A stretch of 64,000 nt of DNA from CAZQKE01 sp964593865. Lineage in GTDB: Bacteria > Chloroflexota > Anaerolineae > JAAYZQ01. The notes beneath the pieces are model-generated. The model searched no databases, was not told where the DNA came from, and saw only the letters and a list, made by a program, of their open reading frames with translations. The position numbers and the translations under genes are program-made. Positions 26,126-33,979 of this stretch are shown here, one piece after another; the first letter of the stretch is position 1, and each line of letters begins with the position of its first letter. The DNA lies in contig CAZQKE010000120.1 in NCBI GenBank assembly GCA_964593865.1, positions 1-64,000 of the forward strand. Reading direction: 5' to 3'.

Positions 26126-26154
26126 ATTGTACCCCATTTCGGCTCCTCTGTCAA
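26126..26154 (-). promoter_or_regulatory. Consensus promoter of the GntR/catabolic operon
   Basis: Minus strand: -35 TTGACA (26154-26149), 17-base spacer, -10 TACAAT (26131-26126), about 20 bases before the GntR start. Confidence 0.82.
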
Positions 26155-26345
26155 AACGCCAAGGGGGTGTTGCAAAAGATTCGTCGCGCCCCCGGTGGGC
26201 CGTCGGTCGGGCGCCCGGCCACAAGCCCGAAAAAGCGATCCCAACCGCCGCTGCGATCCGGCGCAAAGGGGCGCGGGTTACGGCCCGCCCGAAGGGCACG
26301 GCAGAGAGAGATTCATCGTTCGTTTTCGGAGCAGAGCACAGCGGT
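26155..26345. other. Intergenic stretch between divergent operons
   Basis: About 190 bases between two strong back-to-back promoters. GC-rich with no supportable gene. A regulator site is expected here, but I found no convincing inverted repeat of GntR type. Confidence 0.45.
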
Positions 26346-26374
26346 TTGACAAGGCCCCGATCTTTGTGTATAAT
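26346..26374 (+). promoter_or_regulatory. Consensus promoter of the BMP ABC-transporter operon
   Basis: -35 TTGACA (26346-26351), 17-base spacer, -10 TATAAT (26369-26374): a full consensus promoter, about 90 bases ahead of the first gene. Confidence 0.88.
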
Positions 26375-26463
26375 GCACCCGCTTGTTTGAAAAACTTGCC
26401 CAAGCGTGGCGATAGATTGGTGATGGCGTTGATCCCCCAAAAACAAAAAGTAAGGAGGAAAAG

Positions 26464-27780
26464 ATGTCAAGGAAGAAAGGAATGACGGCATTGAAAGCGG
26501 TTGTGGTTCTGTTGGTCCTGACCTCTATGGTGCTGGCCGCTTGCGGTCCGACCCCAGAGCCAACCAAGGCCCCCGAACCGACCAAGGCTCCGGAGCCGAC
26601 CAAGGCTGCCGAACCGGAGCCGACTGAGGCCCCCGCCGAGGCGGAGAACGCGACCTTGGCCATCCTGCACTTTAGCATCATTGAAGGCACAACCTGGTCC
26701 GGGGCGCACGACCGCGCCGGCAAGCGCATCGCCGAAAAGTACGACAACGTGGATTACGTCTACCGCGAAGAGGTCGGCCCGGACGCCACCGTACCTTACG
26801 CCGAGGAACTGATCGCCGACGGCGCGGACATTGTGGTGGGCAACGCCGAATTCATGGGGATGCCCCTCAAAGACATCGCCGACAAATACCCCGATGTCTA
26901 CTTTGTCTCCATCATCGCCAGCGACCTGACCACCAAGCGGAACTTTATCCGCATCTTCCCCCGCCAGTACCAAGCACTCTACCTGGAAGGCCTCATCGCC
27001 GGTGCACTGACCCAGACCGGCAACATCGGCGTCGTCTCGGCCTTCCCCTCCGTCCAGGTCATCCGGCGGCAGGCGGGCTTTACCCTGGGCGTCCAGGATG
27101 CCGCCGAACTGCTGGGCAAGGAGATCAACATCTATGTCAAATACGCCGGCGACTGGTACCTGCCCCAGGAAGAGCGGGACATCGCCGCCACCCTGGTTGA
27201 TCAATACAACGTGGACGTGCTGACCCACCAGACCGACTCCGGCTCGCCCCTGGACGTAGCCCAGGAAAAAGGCATCTGGTTCGTCGGCAAAGATATGGAC
27301 ATCGTCGGCTTCTACGGCTGGTCCAGCACCGACACGGTGGCCGTCTCCTTTGACACCCGCTGGGAAGTGCTCTACGACCGGCTGGTTCAGGAGTGGCTGG
27401 CGGGCAACAAGAACCCCGACACCGTCCTCTACCTGGGCATGGAATCCTCCATGACCCTGGCCGACGGGACCGAAGAGGCCACCATTGACATCATGAACGA
27501 CAACAAAGTGGGTGTGGATGCCATCAGCCCCAAAGCCCTGCCCTCCATCCCCCAGGAGATCATTGACCTGGTCAAGGAACGGCGGGAGCAAATGATGAAA
27601 GGTGAGTGGGATCCCTTCACCGCCCACGAATTCGTGAGCAACGGCACCGGCTTGGACCTGGAAGGGCTGCCGGTCCCCGAAAAGGGAACCGTGGTCAAGC
27701 CTGCGGGCGAAGAGCCGACGGCGGAATGGCTGCTCTCCAAGTTCAACTTTGACCTGGAAGGCACGACCATTCTGGAATAA
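26464..27780 (+). CDS. BMP-family substrate-binding lipoprotein of an ABC transporter
   Basis: 438 residues. Signal peptide ending in lipobox VLAAC, a repeated Pro-Glu-Pro-Thr-Lys-Ala linker (about residues 27-60), then a Bmp/PnrA-type periplasmic-binding fold: ADIVVGNAEFMGMPLKDIA, YPDVYFVSI, RQYQALYLEGLIAGALT, GNIGVVSAFPSVQVIRRQAGF, DVLTHQTDSGSPLDVA. BMP proteins bind purine nucleosides or related ligands. First gene of the transporter operon. AAGGAGG precedes ATG 26464. The divergent catabolic operon suggests that the ligand feeds that pathway. Confidence 0.93.
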   Translation: MSRKKGMTALKAVVVLLVLTSMVLAACGPTPEPTKAPEPTKAPEPTKAAEPEPTEAPAEAENATLAILHFSIIEGTTWSGAHDRAGKRIAEKYDNVDYVYREEVGPDATVPYAEELIADGADIVVGNAEFMGMPLKDIADKYPDVYFVSIIASDLTTKRNFIRIFPRQYQALYLEGLIAGALTQTGNIGVVSAFPSVQVIRRQAGFTLGVQDAAELLGKEINIYVKYAGDWYLPQEERDIAATLVDQYNVDVLTHQTDSGSPLDVAQEKGIWFVGKDMDIVGFYGWSSTDTVAVSFDTRWEVLYDRLVQEWLAGNKNPDTVLYLGMESSMTLADGTEEATIDIMNDNKVGVDAISPKALPSIPQEIIDLVKERREQMMKGEWDPFTAHEFVSNGTGLDLEGLPVPEKGTVVKPAGEEPTAEWLLSKFNFDLEGTTILE

Positions 27781-27831
27781 AGGCGCACGGATGCACTGAT
27801 GACCTTCACCGTAACCCGGTAACAAAAGGTC

Positions 27832-27873
27832 TGAGGCTCTCACAAATCAAAGACGATTCTCGTGGGAGCCTCA
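27832..27873 (+). terminator. Stem-loop between binding-protein and ATPase genes (partial terminator or mRNA stabiliser)
   Basis: TGAGGCTCTCAC (27832-27843) pairs with GTGGGAGCCTCA (27862-27873), 12 pairs including one G-U, with an 18-base loop, followed by a weak T-rich run. Placed where many transporter operons reduce expression of the membrane components relative to the binding protein. Confidence 0.5.
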
Positions 27874-27899
27874 TTCCTATTTTGCTTGCAGGAGGATTT

Positions 27900-29456
27900 A
27901 TGCCAAAAGGACTCCTGGACAACATCAAACATGGCGATACGGTCCTCGAAGCGCGAGGGATCACCAAACGCTTCCCCGGCGTGGTCGCCAACGACCGCAT
28001 TGACTTTGAAATGAAAGCGGGTGAGATCCACGCCATCCTGGGCGAAAACGGTGCGGGCAAGACGACGCTGATGAACATCCTCTTTGGCCTTTACCAACCC
28101 GACGAAGGCCAGATCTTTATCGGCGGCCAGGAGGTCAAACTCCGCTCCCCGCTGGATGCCATTGACCTGGGGATCGGGATGGTCCACCAGAACCGCAAAC
28201 TGGTTTCCGCCCACACCGTCCTGGAAAACATCATCCTCGGCCATCCCCGTGCGGGAGCGATACTGAACATCAAGGAAACGAGCCGCGAAATCGAAGAACT
28301 GTGCGCCCGCTACGGCTTTGAAATTGACCTGAAAGCCAAAGTTTGGCAGCTTTCCGAAGGGGAAAAACAGGTTGTCGAAATCCTCAAGGCCCTCTATCGC
28401 GGAGCCAAAATCCTCATCCTGGATGAGCCGACCTCGGCCCTGGCCCCCCCGGAGACGGAAAAACTGTTGAACTCCATCCAGGCCATGGCCCAAGATGACC
28501 TGGCCATCGTCCCTTTTATCACCCACAAACTGCCCATCGTCTTGGCCATCAGCGACCGGGTGACGGTCCTGCGCCGCGGCAGGGTGACGGCCCGCCTGGA
28601 AACCAAGCACGCCACCGAACAGGGCCTGGCCAAAGAAATGGTGGGCCGGGAAGTGCTCTTTCAAATTGAACGGGTCCAGGTCGAACCGGGCGAACCGATC
28701 CTGGAAGTGCAAAACCTTTCTGCCCTGAGCAACAAAGGGTTCATGGCCCTCAAGGGCGTCTCCTTCACCGTGCGCGAAGGCGAAATTTTCGGCATCGCCG
28801 GGGTTTCCGGCAACGGCCAGCAGGAACTGGCCGAAGTGTTGGCCGGGCTGCGTCGGGCGGAGGGGGGCAAAGTGCTCCTGGATGGGGTGGACATCACCTA
28901 TGCACCCACCCTGGAGCGGTGGCAGCGGGGCATGGGTTACATCCCCAGCGAGCGGGTGGATGTCGGCTCCATCGGCGACTTTTCCCTAACAGAAAATGTG
29001 GCGATGAACTACTACTTTGATCCCAAATTCGTCCACTATGGCATCCTGGATTACGGGGGCCTGCGGCAGCTCACGGAGGAGCTGATCGCCGAGTACGACG
29101 TGATGGCCCCCGGACCGGACACCGTAGCCAAGAACCTTTCGGGTGGAAACCTGCAAAAGATGATCCTGGCCCGCGTGCTTTCCCGCAAACCGCGTTTGGT
29201 CGTTGCCAACCTACCCACCCAGGGACTGGACGTGGGCGCCATTGAATTCGTACGGACCAGGCTGATGGAAGCAAAAAAGGAAGGAGCCGCCATTCTCCTG
29301 ATCTCGGAGGATCTGGACGAAGTGCTATCGCTGAGCGATTGGGTTGCCCCGATCTACGAAGGGGAATTCATGGACATCATTCCCGGAGAAAAGGCCGACA
29401 GGGAGTATGTGGGAGCCTTGATGGCCGGTTCACGCCAGGTGGAGGGAAAAGCATGA
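27900..29456 (+). CDS. BMP-type ABC transporter ATP-binding protein (double ATPase)
   Basis: 518 residues with two ABC ATPase modules in one chain, as in sugar and nucleoside importers. Module 1: Walker A LGENGAGKTT, Q-loop MVHQNRKL, degenerate signature LSEGEKQ, Walker B ILILDEPTSAL. Module 2 has a degenerate Walker A (GVSGNGQQEL), signature LSGGNLQK and VVANLPTQGLDVGA in place of the usual DEPT. ATG 27900 behind AGGAGGA. The stop overlaps the first permease gene by ATGA. Confidence 0.95.
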   Translation: MPKGLLDNIKHGDTVLEARGITKRFPGVVANDRIDFEMKAGEIHAILGENGAGKTTLMNILFGLYQPDEGQIFIGGQEVKLRSPLDAIDLGIGMVHQNRKLVSAHTVLENIILGHPRAGAILNIKETSREIEELCARYGFEIDLKAKVWQLSEGEKQVVEILKALYRGAKILILDEPTSALAPPETEKLLNSIQAMAQDDLAIVPFITHKLPIVLAISDRVTVLRRGRVTARLETKHATEQGLAKEMVGREVLFQIERVQVEPGEPILEVQNLSALSNKGFMALKGVSFTVREGEIFGIAGVSGNGQQELAEVLAGLRRAEGGKVLLDGVDITYAPTLERWQRGMGYIPSERVDVGSIGDFSLTENVAMNYYFDPKFVHYGILDYGGLRQLTEELIAEYDVMAPGPDTVAKNLSGGNLQKMILARVLSRKPRLVVANLPTQGLDVGAIEFVRTRLMEAKKEGAAILLISEDLDEVLSLSDWVAPIYEGEFMDIIPGEKADREYVGALMAGSRQVEGKA

Positions 29457-30586
29457 GAATCGGTCGCTATGAACTCAAAAAGCAAAGGCGGGTGACGCTA
29501 TCCGGTTGGGAAGCGGTGTCTATCTCGCTGCTGGCCATTCTGTTCTCCCTGCTGCTGTTCAGCCTGATCTTTCTCCTGGCGGGGGTCAACCCCCTGGAAG
29601 CCTACCGGGAGATCTTTTCCTACGCCTTTTTGAACCCCTTTGGCCTGCCGTTGACGATCAACCGCTTCATCTTCTTGCTGCTGTGTACCTACGCCTTCAT
29701 CATCCCCTTTCGGGCCGGCCTGTGGAATATCGGCATGACGGGGCAACTGTACGTCGGGGCGTTGAGCACCTATGCCGTGCTGCTGGCCTTTGGGGCCAAA
29801 GAATCGCGCAGCATTGAACTGAACCCGATGCTGGTCATCCCCCTCATGCTCCTGGCCGCCGCCCTGGGCGGAGCGGCCATCGGGGCCATTGCCGGGTTCC
29901 TGAAGGGCCGCTTCAACACCAACGAGATCGTGGTGACAATGATGCTGAATTTCATCAGCTTCTGGGTTGTCTCCCAAATGATCAAAGAGGGGGGGATCTT
30001 TATGAACCCCGGCGGGCGGGGCGAGAGCTTCGAAATGCCCCCTTCGGTATACGCACCCCTATTCGGCAAAATCCCCTTCACCATCCTGATAGCCTTGGGG
30101 TTGGCCCTGCTCTTGACCTTCCTCTTTGCCAAGACCAAGCTAGGCTACCAGATCCGGGCCTACGGCCACAGCCCGGCAGCCGCCCGCTACGCCGGGATCA
30201 GCCCGGTCAAAATCCCTTTCCTGGTCTTCATCCTGGGCGGGGCGCTGGCCGGTTGGGCCGGGTATCACTATTTCGCCGCCGTCCCCGGCGTCTACAAAAT
30301 CTCGCGGAACTACGGCTACTTCGGCGACCTGGCCTTCTACGGCATCATCTGCGGTTTGATCTCCCAGGGCAACTCCCTGGCCGCCATCCCGGTAGCCTTG
30401 CTCTTCGGAGGATTGTCCATCGGCGGGAGGTTCCTCCAGGGCAAGGTCCACATGAGCTTCGGCGTGGATTACGCCCTGCTGGGTGTGCTGATGATCACCC
30501 TGGTCGCCTTCCAATTCTTTTATCGCTACAAAATCGTGCTGATCAAAACGGAGGAGGAGCAGGCAGATGTGGGAGTTTCTCATTAG
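29453..30586 (+). CDS. BMP-type ABC transporter permease 1
   Basis: 377 residues, about nine membrane spans. Recognised from the BPD_transp_2 pattern: FRAGLWNIGMTGQLYVGAL near residue 90, GRFNTNEIVVTMMLNFISFW near 160, GHSPAAARYAGIS near 245, and VALLFGGLSIGG near the end. This is the larger of the two permeases (YufP-like). Translationally coupled to the ATPase (ATGA overlap at 29453) and to permease 2, with which it overlaps by 20 bases. Confidence 0.93.
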   Translation: MRIGRYELKKQRRVTLSGWEAVSISLLAILFSLLLFSLIFLLAGVNPLEAYREIFSYAFLNPFGLPLTINRFIFLLLCTYAFIIPFRAGLWNIGMTGQLYVGALSTYAVLLAFGAKESRSIELNPMLVIPLMLLAAALGGAAIGAIAGFLKGRFNTNEIVVTMMLNFISFWVVSQMIKEGGIFMNPGGRGESFEMPPSVYAPLFGKIPFTILIALGLALLLTFLFAKTKLGYQIRAYGHSPAAARYAGISPVKIPFLVFILGGALAGWAGYHYFAAVPGVYKISRNYGYFGDLAFYGIICGLISQGNSLAAIPVALLFGGLSIGGRFLQGKVHMSFGVDYALLGVLMITLVAFQFFYRYKIVLIKTEEEQADVGVSH

Positions 30587-31442
30587 GAGTCTGGAAGCCT
30601 CGACGATCTTTACCTTTGCCGCCCTGGGTGAACTGATCGACCAACGTTCGGGCATTTTGAACGTCGGGGTGGAAGGGGTGATGCTTTTCGGCGCGACGTT
30701 GGGGTTCATCGCCGCCCAGACGACGGGTAGCTACCTGGTCGGATTTGCCGTGGGGATCGCCATCGGCGCGTTGCTGGGCCTATTGCACGGCTTTTTCTCC
30801 ATCACCCTGGGGGGCGACCAAGTGGTGAGCGGCATGGGCATCTGGATCTTTGGCTTTGGCCTGACGACCTACATCGGCAACCCTTACACCGGCCCCCTGG
30901 GGATGGAGCGCATCCCCACGATTTTCGGCATCTCCCCTTTCTTCTACCTGGGGTTGATCCTGGTGGGCGTGACCTGGTTCGTGCTGACCAAGACGAGCCT
31001 GGGCTTGCGGATCCGGTCGGTGGGGGAAAACCCCTCGGTGGCCGAGGTTTCCGGGGTGAACGTCACCCGCACCCGCTACCTGTGCGTCACGGTCAGCGGA
31101 ATGCTCATGGGCCTGGCCGGGGCCATCTATGCCCTGGATTACAACCCGGTCTGGAACTACAACTTTCTCATGGGATGGGGATTCATCGCCCTGGCCCTGG
31201 TCTTTTTCTCCATGTGGAACCCCATCATCCTGTTGGGCGGCTCCCTGCTCTTTGGGACGTTGTGGCAACTTTCCCTCAACCCCCAATTGGTGCTGCCCGG
31301 CGTCCTTTCCCGCTACATCTGGCGGACGGTTCCCTTTGCCATCACCCTCATCGTGCTGGTGGTCATGTCCACCAAATGGTTCCGCCTGCGCTGGGGAGCG
31401 GCCAAGCCGGAGGCGTTAGGATTGCCTTACGTCAAAGAGTGA
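30567..31442 (+). CDS. BMP-type ABC transporter permease 2
   Basis: 291 residues, about eight membrane spans, YufQ-like: ALGELIDQRSGILNVGVEG at the N-terminus is the hallmark of this permease pair, then GDQVVSGMGIWIFGFGL, RSVGENPSVAEVSGVNVTRTRYLCV and MGWGFIALALVFFSMWNP. With permease 1 it forms the heterodimeric channel. Last gene of the transporter operon; a perfect intrinsic-type hairpin follows 140 bases later. Confidence 0.93.
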   Translation: MWEFLIRSLEASTIFTFAALGELIDQRSGILNVGVEGVMLFGATLGFIAAQTTGSYLVGFAVGIAIGALLGLLHGFFSITLGGDQVVSGMGIWIFGFGLTTYIGNPYTGPLGMERIPTIFGISPFFYLGLILVGVTWFVLTKTSLGLRIRSVGENPSVAEVSGVNVTRTRYLCVTVSGMLMGLAGAIYALDYNPVWNYNFLMGWGFIALALVFFSMWNPIILLGGSLLFGTLWQLSLNPQLVLPGVLSRYIWRTVPFAITLIVLVVMSTKWFRLRWGAAKPEALGLPYVKE

Positions 31443-31583
31443 CGGAAGGGTGTGACGGCTCCGGGGCCGCATTTTCCCCGGTCCGCAACATCCCCTCGCT
31501 CCCGACGCCGACCCGACTGCAGGGACACCGAGAGCACGGGGAAAATCATGTAAACCAACTACCCCGGCAAAATCGGCTTCTCC

Positions 31584-31614
31584 GGAAAGGGCAGGTCTCA
31601 GACCTGCCCTTTCC
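31584..31614 (+). terminator. Terminator of the ABC transporter operon
   Basis: GGAAAGGGCAGGTCT (31584-31598) and AGACCTGCCCTTTCC (31600-31614) are perfect complements; on the plus strand TTTCCCC follows. Lies between the transporter operon and the next promoter. Confidence 0.75.
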
Positions 31615-31668
31615 TTTCCCCCGCGGTCCAAAATTGTGCCCCCCACCCTGCCAACCCCTTTGTGCGAT

Positions 31669-31697
31669 TTGACAAAGAGGACCCGGTATGGTATCCT
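31669..31697 (+). promoter_or_regulatory. Promoter of the PadR/redox-metal island
   Basis: -35 TTGACA (31669-31674), 17-base spacer, -10 TATCCT (31692-31697); 46 bases before the PadR start. Confidence 0.75.
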
Positions 31698-31701
31698 CTA
31701 T

Positions 31702-31712
31702 CTGCAATTTGC
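31702..31712. promoter_or_regulatory. Small palindrome at the PadR transcription start, candidate operator
   Basis: TGCAATTTGCA: five-base arms around one central base, positioned at the expected +1 of the PadR transcript. PadR regulators often repress their own promoter from such sites. Assignment by position only. Confidence 0.4.
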
Positions 31713-31742
31713 ACATAAGGGCAAGAAAGAGGTAGTGGCAAA

Positions 31743-32135
31743 ATGCCGTATGTCCGTCGGCGATGGCGGGAAAAGCGAAACGGGGAATTTTGCCCCCGAC
31801 GCATCCATCGGTTTTTGGAACCGTGCTTGCTCTTACTGCTACACCATGAGGAAGCCCACGGCTACGAGTTGCTGGAAGGGCTAAAACCCTTTGGTTTTGA
31901 AAAGAACCCGGTGGATTCCAGCACGGTATACCGCTTCCTGCGCGATCTGGAGGAACGGGGATTTGTCACCTCCCGTTGGGATACCGAAGGGGGCGGCCCG
32001 GCTCGCCGCTTATACCGGATCACCGAGGAGGGCGACCGCTACCTGGCTTGGTGGGTTGGTGACCTACAGGAGACCGACCGGGCGTTGCACAACTTTTTGG
32101 AAGCGTACAAAGCGCATATGAAAATGCACCAATAG
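31743..32135 (+). CDS. PadR-family transcriptional regulator
   Basis: 130 residues. The winged helix is plain: CLLLLLHHEEAHGYELLEGL, PVDSSTVYRFLRDLEERGFV, then the wing GGPARRLYRITEEGDRYL and a C-terminal dimerisation helix. A basic N-terminal extension includes CPRR before the domain; that Cys plus a second one (EPCLLL) could sense metal or redox state, which would suit the Fe-S and metal genes it precedes. Twelve bases separate it from the Mrp gene, so it heads the island. Confidence 0.9.
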   Translation: MPYVRRRWREKRNGEFCPRRIHRFLEPCLLLLLHHEEAHGYELLEGLKPFGFEKNPVDSSTVYRFLRDLEERGFVTSRWDTEGGGPARRLYRITEEGDRYLAWWVGDLQETDRALHNFLEAYKAHMKMHQ

Positions 32136-32147
32136 GGAGGGAGAACT

Positions 32148-33239
32148 TTGGTCACGGAAGCAGAGATCCGCAAGGCTCTTGAACGGGTCATGGACCCGGA
32201 GCTACACAAAAACCTGATAGAACTGGGCATGATCCGCCGGGTAGAGGTGGACAAAAAGGGCCGCGTCAAAATCACCGTGGCCCTGACGACAATGGGCTGT
32301 CCCCTCAAAAACCAGATCGTGGACGACATCAAACGGGAGGTCGGTAAACTGGCGGGCGTCAAAGCGGTGGATGTGCAGCTGACCGAGATGACCGAGGAGG
32401 AAAAACGGCGCATCGGCATCGGCACCGGCGGCGGAGACAAGGGAGCCGTCGAAGACCTGAACGACATCAAACGGGTGATCGCCGTGATGAGCGGCAAGGG
32501 CGGCGTGGGCAAATCGTTGGTCAGCGGCCTGCTGGCCGTAGCCCTGCGCCGCGAAGGGTACGAAGTGGGCATCCTAGACGCCGACATCACCGGGCCGAGC
32601 ATCCCCAAAATGTTCTTCCCCGATGGGGCACGGCTGGGCCTAAGCCCCCTGGGGCCGACACCGCCCCTGAGCAAAGGCGGCATCAAGGTTATGTCCATCA
32701 ACCTACTCCTGGAACAGGAGGATCAGGCCGTCATCTGGCGCGGGCCCCTGGTCAGCGGGGCCATCAAACAGTTCTGGGGCGACATCTTCTGGGGCCAATT
32801 GGACTACCTTGTCGTGGACCTGCCCCCCGGTACATCCGATGCGGCGTTGACGGTGATGCAGTCGCTGCCGGTTTCGGGCATCGTGCTGGTCACATCACCG
32901 CAAAGCCTGGCCGGGATGGTCGTCCGCAAGGCCGCCCGCATGGCCCAGCAGCTACAAACCCCCATCCTGGGCCTCATTGAAAACATGAGCTACTTTGAAT
33001 GCCCCGACACGGGCACACGCTATGACATCTTTGGCCCCAGCCACGCCGAAGAGACGGCCCGACAGATCGGCGTCCCCTTCTTGGGGCGGCTGCCCGTGGA
33101 CCCCGAAATCGCCCAACTGTGCGACGTGGGCCGCATTGAGGACTATGCCGCACCTGCCTTCCGCCCCATCGCCCAGGTGCTCGCCGAGCGGACGCCGGAG
33201 GCGCGGCGGACCATGTTCCTGAACGTGCCGACAAAATAA
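32148..33239 (+). CDS. Mrp/NBP35-family Fe-S cluster carrier ATPase with N-terminal MIP18 domain
   Basis: 363 residues. A MIP18/DUF59 domain (about 1-85, with TTMGCPLKNQI carrying the conserved Cys) is followed by the P-loop ATPase: deviant Walker A MSGKGGVGKS, GILDADITGPSIPKMF, VDLPPGTSDAAL and ENMSYFECPDTG. Only the one Cys of the usual CxxC near the end (ECPDTG) is present, so cluster binding may differ from Mrp proteins with both. Role: loading or transfer of Fe-S clusters. TTG start at 32148 behind GGGAGGGAG; no other start fits. Confidence 0.92.
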   Translation: MVTEAEIRKALERVMDPELHKNLIELGMIRRVEVDKKGRVKITVALTTMGCPLKNQIVDDIKREVGKLAGVKAVDVQLTEMTEEEKRRIGIGTGGGDKGAVEDLNDIKRVIAVMSGKGGVGKSLVSGLLAVALRREGYEVGILDADITGPSIPKMFFPDGARLGLSPLGPTPPLSKGGIKVMSINLLLEQEDQAVIWRGPLVSGAIKQFWGDIFWGQLDYLVVDLPPGTSDAALTVMQSLPVSGIVLVTSPQSLAGMVVRKAARMAQQLQTPILGLIENMSYFECPDTGTRYDIFGPSHAEETARQIGVPFLGRLPVDPEIAQLCDVGRIEDYAAPAFRPIAQVLAERTPEARRTMFLNVPTK

Positions 33240-33265
33240 AATTTCAAAAAAGAAGGAGGATCATC

Positions 33266-33439
33266 ATGTATCGCGTAGACATCGAACAGTGCACCGGTTG
33301 TGAGACATGCGTAGAGGTATGCCCTGTGGAGGCTATCTCCATGGTGGACGGTCATGCCTACATTGACATTGACGAGTGCATTGAGTGCGGAGCCTGCGCC
33401 GCCGAATGCCCGGAAGAGGCCATCGTGGAGGTGGACTAG
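33266..33439 (+). CDS. Small 2[4Fe-4S] ferredoxin
   Basis: 57 residues, two classic cluster motifs: CTGCETCVEVCP (residues 9-20) and CIECGACAAECP (39-49), with the expected symmetry and acidic surface (EEAIVEVD tail). A dicluster clostridial-type ferredoxin, low-potential electron carrier. AAGGAGGA stands eight bases before ATG 33266. It lies 26 bases after the Mrp gene and could be the electron source for the neighbouring enzymes. Confidence 0.95.
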   Translation: MYRVDIEQCTGCETCVEVCPVEAISMVDGHAYIDIDECIECGACAAECPEEAIVEVD

Positions 33440-33529
33440 GAATCGCCAAGACCGGATTCCGACGGGAGCACAAAACTAGAAACCAAGCCGTCTCGGCGGT
33501 AAAAAATAAAAAAACGCTGCGAGGTGCTC

Positions 33530-33844
33530 ATGATTATCCGCAATCTCAAAAAATCGGCCGAAACCTTGCGCCAGGCACTGGAGCAAGAAGACGCCGCCGC
33601 CATCCGGAAAGCCCAAGCCGAATTTACCCGTGCGATCAAAACTGCCTGGCAACAATACGAACAGGGCCAAGTGGTTGTTGAGATGCGGGGCCTCCCCCGG
33701 TTGATGTACTACTGGGCCGTCGAGGACCTGCCGTCAAGAGCGCAGGACCCGACACAGTGGCTGAGCCTTCGCCGCGAGCTGGGGCATTTCCTGCGGATCA
33801 TGGAGATCTCCATCAAACCCCAGGAGCAACCCAGCGAAGCATAG
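33530..33844 (+). CDS. Conserved-looking small protein of unknown function
   Basis: 104 residues, mostly helical: an N-terminal coiled-coil-like stretch (KKSAETLRQALEQEDAAAIRKAQ) then QVVVEMRGLPRLMYYWAVEDLP and LRRELGHFLRIMEIS. No cysteines, no export signal, no family recognised. The ATG at 33530 follows GAGGTG; a GTG two codons earlier is less likely. It sits between the ferredoxin and the selenoperoxiredoxin on the same strand. Confidence 0.6.
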   Translation: MIIRNLKKSAETLRQALEQEDAAAIRKAQAEFTRAIKTAWQQYEQGQVVVEMRGLPRLMYYWAVEDLPSRAQDPTQWLSLRRELGHFLRIMEISIKPQEQPSEA

Positions 33845-33979
33845 GTCCCCAAGAGAGCAGGGATGAGAGGAGAGAAGCGTATGACACAAGAGGTGGATGG
33901 TTGTGTCAAACCGGCAGCCGGGCCGCTGGTTGCCCCGCCTTCCCCCGCAGGGGGAGCAGAGGTACAAGAGGAGGTCAGT

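Noticed and set aside
26467..27843. 458-residue minus-strand frame opposite the BMP lipoprotein gene
   Set aside because: Gly/Val/Asp-rich antisense shadow; the plus frame has lipobox, linker and BMP motifs and a consensus promoter.
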